From the IMG/VR virus record IMGVR_UViG_3300042321_002788, positions 18,807-82,806 of that record: a stretch of DNA of 64,000 bases. One strand, given 5' to 3'. Numbering within the stretch: the first letter of the stretch is position 1; the number at the start of each line of letters is the position of its first letter. The DNA is from a virus. Position numbers and translations under genes: made by a program. A model generated the notes under the pieces. The model saw nothing but the letters and a program-made list of their open reading frames with translations, was not told the origin of the DNA and ran no database searches. Positions 14,615 to 23,430 of the stretch are shown here, in pieces.

Positions 14615-17480
14615 AACCGCTCCTAAACCGATTAACAGGAGCAGAAGTAATAATCGTGCTAATAACCTTTTCATGTCCCTGAAACTCATTTTCAAGGGAA
14701 TAAAATGCTCCCGATAGGCTATCTACAATGTCATTGGTCGGAGGTGTTTTCTTACTGCCATCAAAACCCTGACAGGCATTTAAAAACCGAGTGTTCCACG
14801 TCCCATCTCTTAAGATAAAGATTTGTCCCCGACTAGCTGCCGTGGCTACTGGTAAAGCTCGTGTTAGCTTATCCCCTTGAGGTGCTATCGCTCTAATATC
14901 ATGATTCGGATGATTTTCCCTAATTACATTAGTAATGGTATTCTCAACAAATTTACCGCTCGACCCCCCTTCTTGCTCCCATCTTACAGCTACAGTTTTC
15001 CCATCCAATTCAGCAGTATTTTTAAGCATTAATTCCACTTCCCCGACCTTTTTCTGCTCACAGATATTATCGGCAATCACATAAGTAAATTCCTTAATCT
15101 CAGTTGAATCTGACAGTGTATTTTTAACTCTTTGGTATTTATAAACAAGAGTCCCACTGGTGTAACAGTGATAGTTTTCAGCATTTTCTTTAGCAGTTGC
15201 CGCTAAATCCCAAAACCTCACTTTACCTATTAACTTCCAATCATCGGGTACTTTATCGAGAATCTCAAACCAAGTCCGATCAAATACCGTACCAGCTTCG
15301 TATTTAACTTTCCAGTTACCCCTGAGAAGTCTTTCCCGCTCAATAGGATGTAAAGCGTAAAGGTTAGCCAAATAGGTAGGGTTAACCCTAATTAAAGCTG
15401 GATTATCAAAAATCGTAGCTGGAATAAAAGTAAAACTCTTAATCAGTTTATCTGGTGTAATATTAGTATCTATATTTGATAAAAACTTTTCTCTTTTATC
15501 TTTAGGAATAAGGTCAAAAAGTTCATCTTTAAGACTAAATTTATCGATTAGTTCTTCTTTAGTATCAGCCCAATGGACTACACCTCCTTGCCTAACAAAA
15601 TATCGAACTATTCCCCCTCTTTCTTCAATAGCATACCCAGTCTTAGGGTCGATCCACCAAGAGATAAAACTAGCTACCCAAGAGTCAGCGTCAGGGTTAC
15701 AGGTTGCCCTAACTGCGGGTTTAATGCCTGATACCGAACGGTTTCTAGAGAGAAGATAGAAAAATTGCTCCTCTGTAAAGTGAGTTAATTCATCAAAACC
15801 TATCCTTGCAATTTGTCCCCCTTGATAAACATAGACAGTTTTTTCGTATTGTAAATGTCTAAAAGATATTTTCGATCCAAATGGAAATCGCCACCCCGGA
15901 GGCTTTTCAATAAAATTACCTTTCACTGCTTGATAGATTTTTTGGCTTTCATCTATTAGTCCACCCGCTTGAGTAAATTCAGGATACGTCCGACGAAATA
16001 TAACAGCCCGATAGTCAGGATTGCTAATAAATTCTTGACGGGCAAAATCAATTAATAGCCCGGCACTATTATGCGTAACTATATAATCATCTGTTAAATA
16101 AAGATGATTTGGATTGCTAACAGTAATACAACGAGCGTAATCAATTTCAGTTGGTTCGATAGAAACAATTCTTTTACCCGGCCAACTTGATCCCCCATTA
16201 AATTGTCCAAGCATTTTCGCTCGTTCAACTTTACGCGGCAAACTAAAAAGTAATTCAAGGTGATTTCCCTCAACAGCCACGACGTAAGCTGTACGACCAT
16301 CTAAATGCTCCTCTTTATATCTATATTTTGGTTGTCTTTTCGTAATCTTAGCCATATAACCCAAAGAACGAACCAAAGAAGCTACCTGAATAGCCAAATC
16401 TTTACTGGTTGTGCAATAGGAAACTTCTCTTTTTTTGTCTCCAACAGTTCCATCTGTATCAAAAAGACCTTGAGCAAACGCATAACGAAAATCAAGAGAT
16501 GCCGATAAATAGCCGTCGGGAAATACTTTTTCCCACGCTCTTTTTCCTTTATATTCATTGTTGCTTATCCAAGACTTAACCCATTGAACTTTTGTCGCGT
16601 TGACGGATAAAACTTCTAAACGGTTATCTTTTATTGGTGTTCGTGTTTTAACGGTAGCTTCTTTCCCTAAAATATCAACGAGTTTATCAGCAATAAATCT
16701 ATCAGAAGTTGTTACGATAATTGAATCACTACAATAAGAACCATCGCCTATTAAACAACCGTAGAAATAGGCTCTGCCAGTATCAGACCTGTTAAGTGCC
16801 GTAAATTGCAATGGCGCGTTAACTGGAACAATAAACCGTCTTCCTTTGCTAATCTCAGTAATCAACCAATTAGTATCCCTAACCCTTGCTCTTGTAATGT
16901 AATTAGTATTCCATCCTCTAGGTGTCAGATTCTCCTCAATTCGATTAATCCCGTTACTGGACTTCCTGCGGCTATTACGGCGAGATTCCCAAAAAGACCA
17001 TAAATGATCGCCACAGCATTCTGTACTTGTACCGTCTTCAAAAGAAACCCGATAAAATTGTTTGAATCCCTGTTCGTGAATTTGGATGATTTCTTGATAC
17101 TGACCATCAGGATTCATAATCTTATCCCCGACTTTAAGATCAGAGAAGTCGATCCATTGACCGCTCCATCCCAAGACCTTTGAATCTTTCATTTGTGATT
17201 CATTAAAACTACTATTATATGATAATAGTCTTTTCCCTAAAAGCGCATCCGCCATAGAAAGCATTTTATCTCGAATCGCTTTTCCTGTCTTGGATGCACG
17301 CCCTGCTTTTCCACTTCCTGCGCCTCCGCCATAGAAGATTACATCAGCGTCAATTTCCCCAAATAAAGCTTGTTTTCCCTCTTGTAATTGAGGAAAAACA
17401 ATTTCTTCTTTGGTGTTAACAAGTCGATATTTTTCGGTCGCTGTTTTTATCTTAGATAGATTTCTATAAGATAGTTTCAT
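14604..17480 (-). CDS. terL: Terminase large subunit (TerL) interrupted by a class 3 intein
   Basis: TerL is the packaging ATPase and nuclease that drives DNA into proheads. The 958-residue precursor has Walker A GGGAGSGK at 51-58, split from its Ser (S472) by a 413-residue intein. IGFDELTHF is the Walker B, and the C-terminal half carries an RNase-H-like nuclease with FWDLAATA. Removing residues 59-471 leaves 545 residues, normal for TerL. It overlaps the upstream small subunit gene by 17 bases. Activity should depend on protein splicing, because the insertion disrupts the ATP-binding loop. Confidence 0.93.
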   Translation of the reverse strand: MKLSYRNLSKIKTATEKYRLVNTKEEIVFPQLQEGKQALFGEIDADVIFYGGGAGSGKAGRASKTGKAIRDKMLSMADALLGKRLLSYNSSFNESQMKDSKVLGWSGQWIDFSDLKVGDKIMNPDGQYQEIIQIHEQGFKQFYRVSFEDGTSTECCGDHLWSFWESRRNSRRKSSNGINRIEENLTPRGWNTNYITRARVRDTNWLITEISKGRRFIVPVNAPLQFTALNRSDTGRAYFYGCLIGDGSYCSDSIIVTTSDRFIADKLVDILGKEATVKTRTPIKDNRLEVLSVNATKVQWVKSWISNNEYKGKRAWEKVFPDGYLSASLDFRYAFAQGLFDTDGTVGDKKREVSYCTTSKDLAIQVASLVRSLGYMAKITKRQPKYRYKEEHLDGRTAYVVAVEGNHLELLFSLPRKVERAKMLGQFNGGSSWPGKRIVSIEPTEIDYARCITVSNPNHLYLTDDYIVTHNSAGLLIDFARQEFISNPDYRAVIFRRTYPEFTQAGGLIDESQKIYQAVKGNFIEKPPGWRFPFGSKISFRHLQYEKTVYVYQGGQIARIGFDELTHFTEEQFFYLLSRNRSVSGIKPAVRATCNPDADSWVASFISWWIDPKTGYAIEERGGIVRYFVRQGGVVHWADTKEELIDKFSLKDELFDLIPKDKREKFLSNIDTNITPDKLIKSFTFIPATIFDNPALIRVNPTYLANLYALHPIERERLLRGNWKVKYEAGTVFDRTWFEILDKVPDDWKLIGKVRFWDLAATAKENAENYHCYTSGTLVYKYQRVKNTLSDSTEIKEFTYVIADNICEQKKVGEVELMLKNTAELDGKTVAVRWEQEGGSSGKFVENTITNVIRENHPNHDIRAIAPQGDKLTRALPVATAASRGQIFILRDGTWNTRFLNACQGFDGSKKTPPTNDIVDSLSGAFYSLENEFQGHEKVISTIITSAPVNRFRSGFRG
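16068..17306 (-). mobile_element. Class 3 intein with LAGLIDADG homing endonuclease inside terL
   Basis: The intein runs from A59 to N471 of the precursor. Hint blocks are visible: DLKVGDKIMNPDGQ, then GDHLW, then RCITVSNPNHLYLTDDY and YIVTHN followed by Ser. W161 two residues after the block B His, C451 in block F and T469 before His-Asn make the WCT triad of class 3 inteins, which initiate splicing from the internal Cys instead of residue 1. This fits the non-nucleophilic Ala at position 1. FYGCLIGDGSY and FAQGLFDTDGTV are the two LAGLIDADG motifs with their acidic residues, so homing activity is plausible. Confidence 0.88.
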
Positions 17481-18153
17481 CTTCTAAATTACCTTTATCT
17501 GTTGGCTGTCCTATCAGGTTCCCGTCGGGGTCGATTGCGGCCAACCCATTTTTTTGTAAAATACTAATAGCATATTCTACAGTGTCAAGCCCTAATGCCT
17601 TTTCTACTATTTCCGTGACAGCTTTAGTCATGATCACAGCGTCTTTATGACTCCAATTACCGTTAGGATCATCTAGCGAACGATTGTTTATCTCTTCGCT
17701 TTTTTCGAGTGTTCTAAACGCATTCCTTATGCTTTTATCTGTTATTTGCTTTAAAATTCCATCTCTATAAGCCTCTTGATCTTGTATCTTTTTAAGCCAA
17801 TATGCTTTAGCTCGATCTTCCCATCGATACATTTTATAGGCTAATTGCCATTGTTCCGGAATAGTAATACTGCGTTTACTTTCAGTTTTTGGAATATCTT
17901 CACCTGCCGACGCAGCGCAATCATTAAAAGCACGATTTAATGATCTGTACCCCGCGGGAAGATGGACATAAAAAGCTTGAAATTTTTCAAACCATTGGGC
18001 CATTTCGTAGGGTTGTCTTTCCCAAATGGGATAATGCCCAAACTCGATAGGTACGTTTGGTATTAGATTATCAAACCGACTAGCCTTGCCTGATACAGGG
18101 CTTTTAGGGGTTGGCGTTGAGTTATTTGGGGGTACTTTTTTTCGTCTTGGCAT
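17464..18153 (-). CDS. terS: Terminase small subunit-like protein
   Basis: This 229-residue protein precedes and overlaps terL. The pattern QWFEKFQAFYVHLPAGYRSL followed by a helical segment and YRWEDRAKAYWLKK is typical of small terminases that bind the packaging site through an N-terminal helix-turn-helix. The C-terminal region is helical and acidic, as expected for the oligomer/TerL contact. The Pro/Ser-rich first 30 residues look disordered. The position strongly supports the call. Confidence 0.75.
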   Translation of the reverse strand: MPRRKKVPPNNSTPTPKSPVSGKASRFDNLIPNVPIEFGHYPIWERQPYEMAQWFEKFQAFYVHLPAGYRSLNRAFNDCAASAGEDIPKTESKRSITIPEQWQLAYKMYRWEDRAKAYWLKKIQDQEAYRDGILKQITDKSIRNAFRTLEKSEEINNRSLDDPNGNWSHKDAVIMTKAVTEIVEKALGLDTVEYAISILQKNGLAAIDPDGNLIGQPTDKGNLEDETIL

Positions 18154-18395
18154 TAAATTAAAATGTAATCTCCATTAATCAATATTATGCCAAATTGATA
18201 AGTTTTGTGCCGTGTAAACAAAAAATAAACCGATAAAATTAAGTTGATCTAAAGGGAGAACCTTTTATAGTAGTTAAAAATGCTTAGTGATATTCTCAAC
18301 GGTGATAATCAATAAGAATGGACGTATAACAACCAAATATGCTGAAAATCGGCAATAAATCGGATACTCAATCAGTCCAGTACAAAAGTATCCAC

Positions 18396-18443
18396 AGTGA
18401 CACTTGATAAACTGTCACTCTTTGGTAATTGTTACCAAAGAGT
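18396..18443 (-). terminator. Double hairpin at the end of the 18432-19852 minus unit
   Basis: ACTCTTTGGTAA (18417-18428) pairs perfectly with TTACCAAAGAGT (18432-18443). A second stem AGTGACA/TGTCACT lies at 18396-18419. The first contains the stop codon of the gene ending at 18432. There is no long T-run, so termination strength is uncertain. Confidence 0.55.
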
Positions 18444-18815
18444 TCGAGTATTGTATCTTTCATAGTAGCTACCTTCCACTAAAAAGTTTGAAGCTATTGC
18501 CACGACCAGCATAAAAAGATCATGGTTTTCTGAAAGACATTTAGGAATAGAAATGCCTGTTACTATTAAAAACATATTTGTTGCTATATTGAATTTAAGC
18601 TGATCCAACCAATTACGTTTTTTAATTGGGTTTTGTATGTTACTTAGCACTAAATCCATTTTACCATTCTTGATAGTTTTATCATAAAAATTTTTCAATA
18701 CCGTTGATTTAGGGTTTTGCCTTGCTTCGTTTACTAAATCATTAACATATTTCTTGGCTTCATCAGGTAAATTAAGAAATTTGTCTTGAACTTTCATTGC
18801 GCGTTGAATATCCAT
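18432..18815 (-). CDS. Small membrane protein of a four-member phage family
   Basis: This 127-residue protein begins MDIQRAMKVQDKFLNLPDEA, almost identical in pattern to the protein at 56057, and shares its C-terminal SIPKCL...IASNFLVEG region. Two hydrophobic stretches at about residues 79-94 and 103-117 suggest membrane association. Related copies lie at 55206, 55612 and 56057. The function is unknown. Confidence 0.7.
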   Translation of the reverse strand: MDIQRAMKVQDKFLNLPDEAKKYVNDLVNEARQNPKSTVLKNFYDKTIKNGKMDLVLSNIQNPIKKRNWLDQLKFNIATNMFLIVTGISIPKCLSENHDLFMLVVAIASNFLVEGSYYERYNTRTLW

Positions 18816-18843
18816 AAATTTAGAACCTGTAAACTTAGGTTTA

Positions 18844-19104
18844 TTATATCAAATTATTTCGTTTTAGATAATCTGTGTAAACGTCTGTTCCCATTATTTT
18901 CAAAAAATCAATGCAGTCGTTTACATAAAGCCCGTAAGCGGGAACCGCGTCCCAATAATGATAAAAATGATAAAGGTCAATAACTTTGCTGCCTAAAGTG
19001 TACAAAGTCTCTCCTGTAATTCTATCATCAATCTCTTTTACAATTGTTTCGATTTTTTTAACCGATGCAATTTCGCCAGCAAAGATGTTTTTTATTAATC
19101 GCAT
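18844..19104 (-). CDS. Hypothetical protein
   Basis: This 86-residue protein is encoded immediately after the stop of the helix-turn-helix/zinc-ribbon gene on the minus strand. It is rich in Tyr, Asp and Ile with no recognised motif. The zero-gap junction indicates translational coupling, so it may act with its neighbour. Confidence 0.6.
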   Translation of the reverse strand: MRLIKNIFAGEIASVKKIETIVKEIDDRITGETLYTLGSKVIDLYHFYHYWDAVPAYGLYVNDCIDFLKIMGTDVYTDYLKRNNLI

Positions 19105-19434
19105 TTATTTAAACCAGACAAACCTGTGATGGCAGTCCTGACAATAAAATTGCCTATTTCCTGCTTTAGTATCGGGTAATTGGTGAAGATTGTGACTGTG
19201 GCACTTGGGACAATGTTTTTCCTCTGGGGGAAGCGATTCCCCCAATTCCAAACACCGATAAACTTTATAAACGGCGCGGCGGACTTGTTCTTGTTGCACG
19301 CCTAACTTTTCGGCTAATTTTTTACTAGCTTTGTACCGATAAAGCTTGTGCTTTTCGGTAAGGGGCAAAGGAAGAATTCCGTAGAAATCAGCCCATGCCC
19401 GATAAATGTTAGCTTGTCTTGCTGTAATTGGCAT
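19105..19434 (-). CDS. Helix-turn-helix plus zinc-ribbon regulator
   Basis: A TTG start at 19440 is possible, but the ATG at 19434 is preferred (109 residues). Residues ~1-65 (ITARQANIYRAWADFYGILP ... VQQEQVRRAVYKV) match the protein at 20227, a sigma-4-like helix-turn-helix. The C-terminal 35 residues form a Cys4 ribbon (CPKCHSH...FYCQDCHHRF) of the InsA/IS1 type, matching the protein at 26384. It appears to fuse two domains that also occur singly in this genome. Likely a DNA-binding regulator. Confidence 0.7.
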   Translation of the reverse strand: MPITARQANIYRAWADFYGILPLPLTEKHKLYRYKASKKLAEKLGVQQEQVRRAVYKVYRCLELGESLPPEEKHCPKCHSHNLHQLPDTKAGNRQFYCQDCHHRFVWFK

Positions 19435-19525
19435 GATCAAAACTGTAATACTTCTAATAATCTTCTCTCAATTGCTGAAAGTCAATCAAGCCTCTGATAA
19501 CTGGTAACTGATAACTGATAACTGA

Positions 19526-19852
19526 CTAAGTGTAATCATAAAGCATTTCATTATATTCTTTTTGAGCTTCGTTAATAAGTTGAAAAAGATTTTCATTTAC
19601 TTCTAGCCAGTAGTCCATCCGATCAGTTACCCTTTGATTAGTTTCCAAATCTGTCACGATTTCAGGCTCGTATTTAAGATGTACTCCATTCCATAATCTA
19701 TTTTTCCCATAGCCCTTTAAACCACCAGTCTCTTTTTTTAGAAATAATAAATATTGTACTTTCTCTCTTTTGAGAGATAGTCCCTCATCTGGCCAAGAAA
19801 CTGGAAAAGTTGAGTATTTCTCTGTGATTAATTTTGTTTCTAGCGTGTTCAT
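19526..19852 (-). CDS. Hypothetical protein
   Basis: This 108-residue protein has GGAG seven bases before its ATG and is the first gene of a minus-strand unit. The middle contains GGLKGYGKNRLWNGVHLKYE, basic and glycine-rich. No family is recognised. A TTATCAG-repeat cluster lies just downstream. Confidence 0.6.
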   Translation of the reverse strand: MNTLETKLITEKYSTFPVSWPDEGLSLKREKVQYLLFLKKETGGLKGYGKNRLWNGVHLKYEPEIVTDLETNQRVTDRMDYWLEVNENLFQLINEAQKEYNEMLYDYT

Positions 19853-19967
19853 TTTGATCTCCTATTTGTCCATACTTTAATCTAATCACCTATTCTGACA
19901 TCGTGGGGGTTAGATTATGCCACTTTATAAAGTGTCACACTTTGCCAACTATCTGAAAATTATCATG

Positions 19968-20182
19968 ATATATTTAAAATATAAGCACTAAACCAAGTGC
20001 ATCCATTAATTAGAGCCTCCATAAGCTACTGGGCGGATCAGTAACCGATTTGAAATAGTAGTCGGCTGGTGAGACTGGTTAATGAGTCGTTCTAAGCTTG
20101 CTGGTGTAATTCCAGTAACCGATTTGAAATAGTAGTCGGCTGACGCACGCACTTGGTCTAGTGCTTATTACTTTAAATATAT
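19968..20182. repeat. Inverted-repeat-bounded segment with two 30-bp direct repeats
   Basis: Arms of about 33 bp at 19968-20000 and 20149-20182 are inverted copies (ATATATTTAAA, AAGCACTA, ACCAAGTGC). Between them the 30-bp sequence beginning CAGTAACCGATTTGAAATAG occurs at 20039-20068 and again at 20113-20142. The segment has no gene. It resembles a small non-autonomous element, a recombination site or a multi-site operator between divergent genes. Confidence 0.75.
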
Positions 20183-20226
20183 TCTTAGTTACTCTAGCGA
20201 TTTACTGTCACTGGATTTGGGCAAAA

Positions 20227-20472
20227 GTGATAACACCTAGACAAGCCTACATCTATCTGGTGTGGGCAAAAAACAATAATCTTGACCCAGTGCCTGTTAC
20301 TTCCCGGCATCGGAACTATCGCTTTAGAGTGGCATCAACTACAGCAGAATTAGGAATAGGTAAAGAACGAGTTAGACAAGTTCTGGCTAAAGTCCTTGAA
20401 CTGCTATCAAAAGGAAACCAAATTGAGGAGGCAACCGACCTAATACTACAAGAGTACAAAAAATTTAATTAA
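20227..20472 (+). CDS. Sigma-region-4-like helix-turn-helix protein
   Basis: The frame is open from a GTG at 20161, but that start lies inside the inverted-repeat arm. The GTG at 20227 (81 residues) aligns with the start of the paralogue at 19434 (ITPRQAYIYLVWAK versus ITARQANIYRAWAD). IGKERVRQVLAKVLELLSKG is the presumed recognition helix. It is probably a small regulator. A strong terminator follows directly. Confidence 0.6.
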   Translation: MITPRQAYIYLVWAKNNNLDPVPVTSRHRNYRFRVASTTAELGIGKERVRQVLAKVLELLSKGNQIEEATDLILQEYKKFN

Positions 20473-20474
20473 TC

Positions 20475-20503
20475 AAAACCCGTCAATTGATTGACGGGTT
20501 TTT
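20475..20503 (+). terminator. Rho-independent terminator
   Basis: CCCGTCAA (20479-20486) pairs with TTGACGGG (20491-20498) around TTGA, followed by TTTTT. It lies 6 bases after the stop at 20472. Confidence 0.9.
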
Positions 20504-20623
20504 AGTTAATATTGCTAACAGATTGTTAGCAATATTAACAGTGAAAAGTATTGATATATATACGTTTTATTAGTTTGTTGCTACTGTTAATAGGTTTTCC
20601 GATTCTCGTTTTTTTGTGTCCAG
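20504..20623. repeat. Dispersed repeat, single copy (cluster 2)
   Basis: AACAGATTGTTAGCAATATT, GTATTGATATATATACGTTT and TTAGTTTGTTG match elements of the repeat clusters at 7.9-8.6, 21.5-21.96 and 52.6-52.87 kb. No gene is present. Confidence 0.5.
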
Positions 20624-20657
20624 ATTCCCTAATATAGAAAATTCTATATTAGGGAAT
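20624..20657. promoter_or_regulatory. Perfect 34-bp palindrome, putative operator
   Basis: Arms of 16 bases (ATTCCCTAATATAGAA and its inverse) meet at a central AA. The core ATATAGAAAATTCTATAT is nearly repeated upstream of the RHH gene at 58950-58965. It lies about 85 bases upstream of the Bro-like gene, so it may be its operator. Confidence 0.65.
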
Positions 20658-20691
20658 AATTGATTATTTAATGTAGTACAACATTAATATG

Positions 20692-20709
20692 CCCTCGTTG
20701 ACGCGAGGG
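20692..20709 (+). promoter_or_regulatory. Leader hairpin/operator conserved with paralogue
   Basis: CCCTCG and CGAGGG flank TTGACG, followed by GACTAACC. The equivalent element before the frameshifted paralogue at 9161 keeps the pairing with different bases. It lies in the 5' leader, 33 bases before the ATG. Confidence 0.55.
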
Positions 20710-20741
20710 ACTAACCAAGTCAACCTACTGTAGAGGCTAAT

Positions 20742-21446
20742 ATGGCTGATCTAATTTTACAACGTTTTGATCACGACGGCATCGAGCTAATTATCGACAC
20801 TCAGACCGGTGAAAGCTTTGCCTCAATCAAAGGATATGCTCGTATGCCTGGGAAAAGCCACAACGCTATCACTATGCGATTAAACCGGCTATCTAAAGAA
20901 GATAGCAAGGGGGTAACTTCTGAATCTCCAAATCACCCTCAAATTCAAACAGGGAGCGGGTTACAAGGGGGTAACACAATGGGGTTAGGATTAGGATTGC
21001 TAAAACAGGCTCAAATTCAAACAGAGGGCGGGTTGCAAGGGGTCTATCTAATCCCAGAAGACCTAATCTGTAAGTGGTTGCCAAAGGATAATCCTGAGTT
21101 AGCCTCTCAAGTGCTTAAGCTAGGAGTCCGATTATTCCTTCACACATTAGCTGGTTTTTGCGTCAAGAGCGAGGCAATTAAAGAGGTAAGGCAACTTGAG
21201 AGCCAAATCGTCAAACTAAGCGAAGAGAAGCAAATACTAGAGGAGTTGATCAAAACTCAAAAGATTATGATCGCTGACTTTAGCAGTAAAAACTCGATGC
21301 TTGACTATAAGCGGCTAGTGATCGAAGAATTACACGCTGAAAAAGAGCGCGATATAGCTAAATTCAACCTACTCGAAACCGAACGAGAAAAAGCACGGGG
21401 ATGGCGAGGCGGTCGAATGCTCATGAGAAACGATAAAAAACGGTAA
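20742..21446 (+). CDS. Bro/antirepressor-like DNA-binding protein with coiled coil
   Basis: This 234-residue protein opens with LQRFDHDGIELIIDTQTGES, then a helix-turn-helix-like region (SIKGYARMPGKSHNAITMRL). The middle contains a duplicated block, QIQTGSGLQGG and QIQTEGGLQGV, present once in the paralogue. Residues ~130-215 form a coiled coil. This layout resembles phage Bro-N/antirepressor-type proteins, though I cannot name the exact family. It is flanked by palindromes and repeat clusters, suggesting that it binds them. GAGG precedes the ATG. Confidence 0.65.
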   Translation: MADLILQRFDHDGIELIIDTQTGESFASIKGYARMPGKSHNAITMRLNRLSKEDSKGVTSESPNHPQIQTGSGLQGGNTMGLGLGLLKQAQIQTEGGLQGVYLIPEDLICKWLPKDNPELASQVLKLGVRLFLHTLAGFCVKSEAIKEVRQLESQIVKLSEEKQILEELIKTQKIMIADFSSKNSMLDYKRLVIEELHAEKERDIAKFNLLETEREKARGWRGGRMLMRNDKKR

Positions 21447-21464
21447 AAATACCTAAACCCATAT

Positions 21465-21492
21465 AAACCTCCTATGGACTTATAGGGGGTTT
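21465..21492 (+). terminator. Hairpin terminator of the Bro-like gene
   Basis: AAACCTCCTAT pairs with ATAGGGGGTTT with one mismatch around 6 bases, 19 bases after the stop. The frameshifted paralogue has a different terminator at the equivalent place. Confidence 0.7.
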
Positions 21493-21978
21493 ATAGTTTG
21501 TTGGTTTGTAAATAGATTGTAGATAAGGTGATCAACAATAAAAAGCATTGATATATATAGGTTTCAGACTTTGTTAGTATTGTTACTCTATTTCCCCGTG
21601 TCAGGATTTTTTATCCTTTTCTTATTGTCCAGTTTGTTTATCTCTCTTTATTTTTTTCTCTCTGTATAGAGTGTCGACAAGATAAACAAACCTCGAAATC
21701 TATACTCCGCAAGGATTTCGATTGTTAATAACCTTATCTACAATCTATCTACAGACTAACAGACTTATTGCTGACTTTGGTTTTTTCTTTCTATTGCTAA
21801 ACTTAGTTATCTCTCGCAGTCTTTTTATTGTCCAGCCTGGTATATTTTCTTATCTTTTCTTTTTCCCTATAAACCATTGACAACGTTAACAAAGCCTAAA
21901 ACCTTTGCGGAGTAAAGGTTTTGATTGTCGATCACTTTATTAACAATCTATCTACAATGGTAACAAGTAAATATACTT
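21493..21978. repeat. Non-coding repeat block (cluster 3)
   Basis: No gene is seen here. Elements of the dispersed repeat recur in both directions: GATTGTAGATAAGGTGATCA near 21520, ATTGATATATATAGGTTT near 21546, TTAATAACCTTATCTACAAT near 21724, and TTATTAACAATCTATCTACA near 21937. CTCTGTATAGAG and ATTTCCCCGTG segments also match clusters 1 and 4. Together with cluster 2 it brackets the Bro-like gene. Confidence 0.7.
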
Positions 21979-22061
21979 AGTACAAACGTTCAGAAATAAT
22001 TCTCCCACATACTTGACTTTATTGGGGGAATGATCCACAATAGAAAGTAACCAAAACACAC
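21979..22061 (+). promoter_or_regulatory. Repeated promoter/operator, family A copy 1
   Basis: TTGACT at 22013 and CACAAT at 22036 are 17 bases apart. TTCTCCCA before and TGGGGGAA after the -35 form a dyad with one mismatch. The block from AGTACAAA to CACACA is repeated before three more genes (23493, 23950, 25160). Confidence 0.75.
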
Positions 22062-22070
22062 AACGACGAC

Positions 22071-23303
22071 ATGAACACCTTACAAACTAAATTAGCTCGA
22101 TTGGAAGCTCAACTTAAGATTACAAAAGGCAATCGTGCCAAAGCTAAGATTGTTATAGAAATTCTAAAAGTAGAATCAGCTATTGAGCAATTCAATCTAG
22201 AGCAAAAAGAAATTACCCTAACATGGGAACAACAAAGATCATTAAACGCACTGACAGGAGGACAATTTATTTTTCAATTATTAACAGAAGAATCTAAAAA
22301 ACAGTTATTAGAGATTGTTAGCGAATTAGAAGACTTAGAACGTGAAGAATATCGAGATAAGTGTACTGGGAAGGGACTCTGGAAAAAACCTAGCGAAGCT
22401 TCTATAAAAAGATCGGAGAAAAGATCAAATAAATACAGACTTTTAAGAGAAAGAGTTAGTAAATTAGAATTAATTCAAGAGAAACCAGCAGAAATCAAAA
22501 ATATAACTGTTAAAATCCCTGTTAGTGTTTCTACCCTTAAAAAACACTGCAAAGTACCATCTCCTGAACGGACAGACAAAGAAATTATTGACGGATGGAA
22601 GTATTCTTTAGCTGCCCAATCAATGCAAAGAGACTTTAAAACACAAAAAGATATTCAATGGGGGGATCGCCATCTCCTTCTACAGGTAGTTTACTGGGTT
22701 GATCAATACCAACAAGAAATGGATAAAAGGGGATTAACAGAAAAATACTGTCTATGGATCGAGAAAAAACAAGCATTTAAAGACGAGTTTTATCGAAAAC
22801 CAGAAAAGACAATTAATAAATCTAAGGATACTCAAGTCAATATAACCGAAACTCAAGCAATTGAACCTAGAACTAAACAATTAGAATTAAATCTTTTTGG
22901 TGAGATGCCATGCGTAAATAAGTTTCAAGAAGTAATCGATAACACAAAATTTACCAAACAGACCATATCTATTCTAAACAGAGAAGGTGAAACTAGAAAA
23001 GTAAAAGGAGAAGCTTTGGGCGATTATCTGATTTCTGCGGGAGGAAATGACGCTTACTGCATTTATCACATCCCAACAGGATTAAAAATAATGTCTAGTG
23101 TAGGATTTAAAACTAGAAACCCAGTTAAGTATGAAAATCTAAGCGAAAAAGAAGCGGCTAGGTTAGCTGTCAAAAAGTTAGTCGCCGCTAACATTGACAT
23201 TCCAGGTTCTTACTTAGAATGGAATAAGTATAGCGCAATTGAAAAAGCAAAAATAGGGCAAAACATCATAGATGCTTTTGATGACAAGGCTAAAGCTTCA
23301 TGA
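22071..23303 (+). CDS. Hypothetical early protein with possible sliding-clamp-binding peptide
   Basis: This 410-residue protein has helical, charged N-terminal residues ~1-145 likely to be coiled coil. A middle domain (GWKYSLAAQSMQRDFKTQKD) and a C-terminal domain (ALGDYLISAGGNDAYCIYHI) follow. KQLELNLFGEM near residue 275 fits the QxxLxLF beta-clamp-binding hexapeptide, so it may join replication or repair complexes. The family is not recognised. It is driven by the family A promoter 30 bases upstream. Confidence 0.7.
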   Translation: MNTLQTKLARLEAQLKITKGNRAKAKIVIEILKVESAIEQFNLEQKEITLTWEQQRSLNALTGGQFIFQLLTEESKKQLLEIVSELEDLEREEYRDKCTGKGLWKKPSEASIKRSEKRSNKYRLLRERVSKLELIQEKPAEIKNITVKIPVSVSTLKKHCKVPSPERTDKEIIDGWKYSLAAQSMQRDFKTQKDIQWGDRHLLLQVVYWVDQYQQEMDKRGLTEKYCLWIEKKQAFKDEFYRKPEKTINKSKDTQVNITETQAIEPRTKQLELNLFGEMPCVNKFQEVIDNTKFTKQTISILNREGETRKVKGEALGDYLISAGGNDAYCIYHIPTGLKIMSSVGFKTRNPVKYENLSEKEAARLAVKKLVAANIDIPGSYLEWNKYSAIEKAKIGQNIIDAFDDKAKAS

Positions 23304-23325
23304 GTACACTTATCGCTTAGTCAGC

Positions 23326-23362
23326 AATAAAAAACGCTTAACTAAGCTAAGTGTTTTTTATT
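23326..23362 (+). terminator. Long perfect hairpin terminator
   Basis: AATAAAAAACGCTTA pairs with TAAGTGTTTTTTATT around 7 bases. It lies 22 bases after the previous stop and just before the family A promoter copy 2. Confidence 0.85.
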
Positions 23363-23430
23363 AGTACATCTGCTCAAAAATAATTCTCCTATATACTTGT
23401 ATTTTATGGGAGAATAATATGGGATGAAAA
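23363..23430 (+). promoter_or_regulatory. Repeated promoter/operator, family A copy 2
   Basis: The arms ATTCTCC and GGGAGAAT flank a weak -35 TTGTAT at 23397. Upstream AGTACATCTGCTCAAAAATA matches the other copies. The -10 is poor (near 23420), so this copy may be weak or need activation. Confidence 0.6.
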
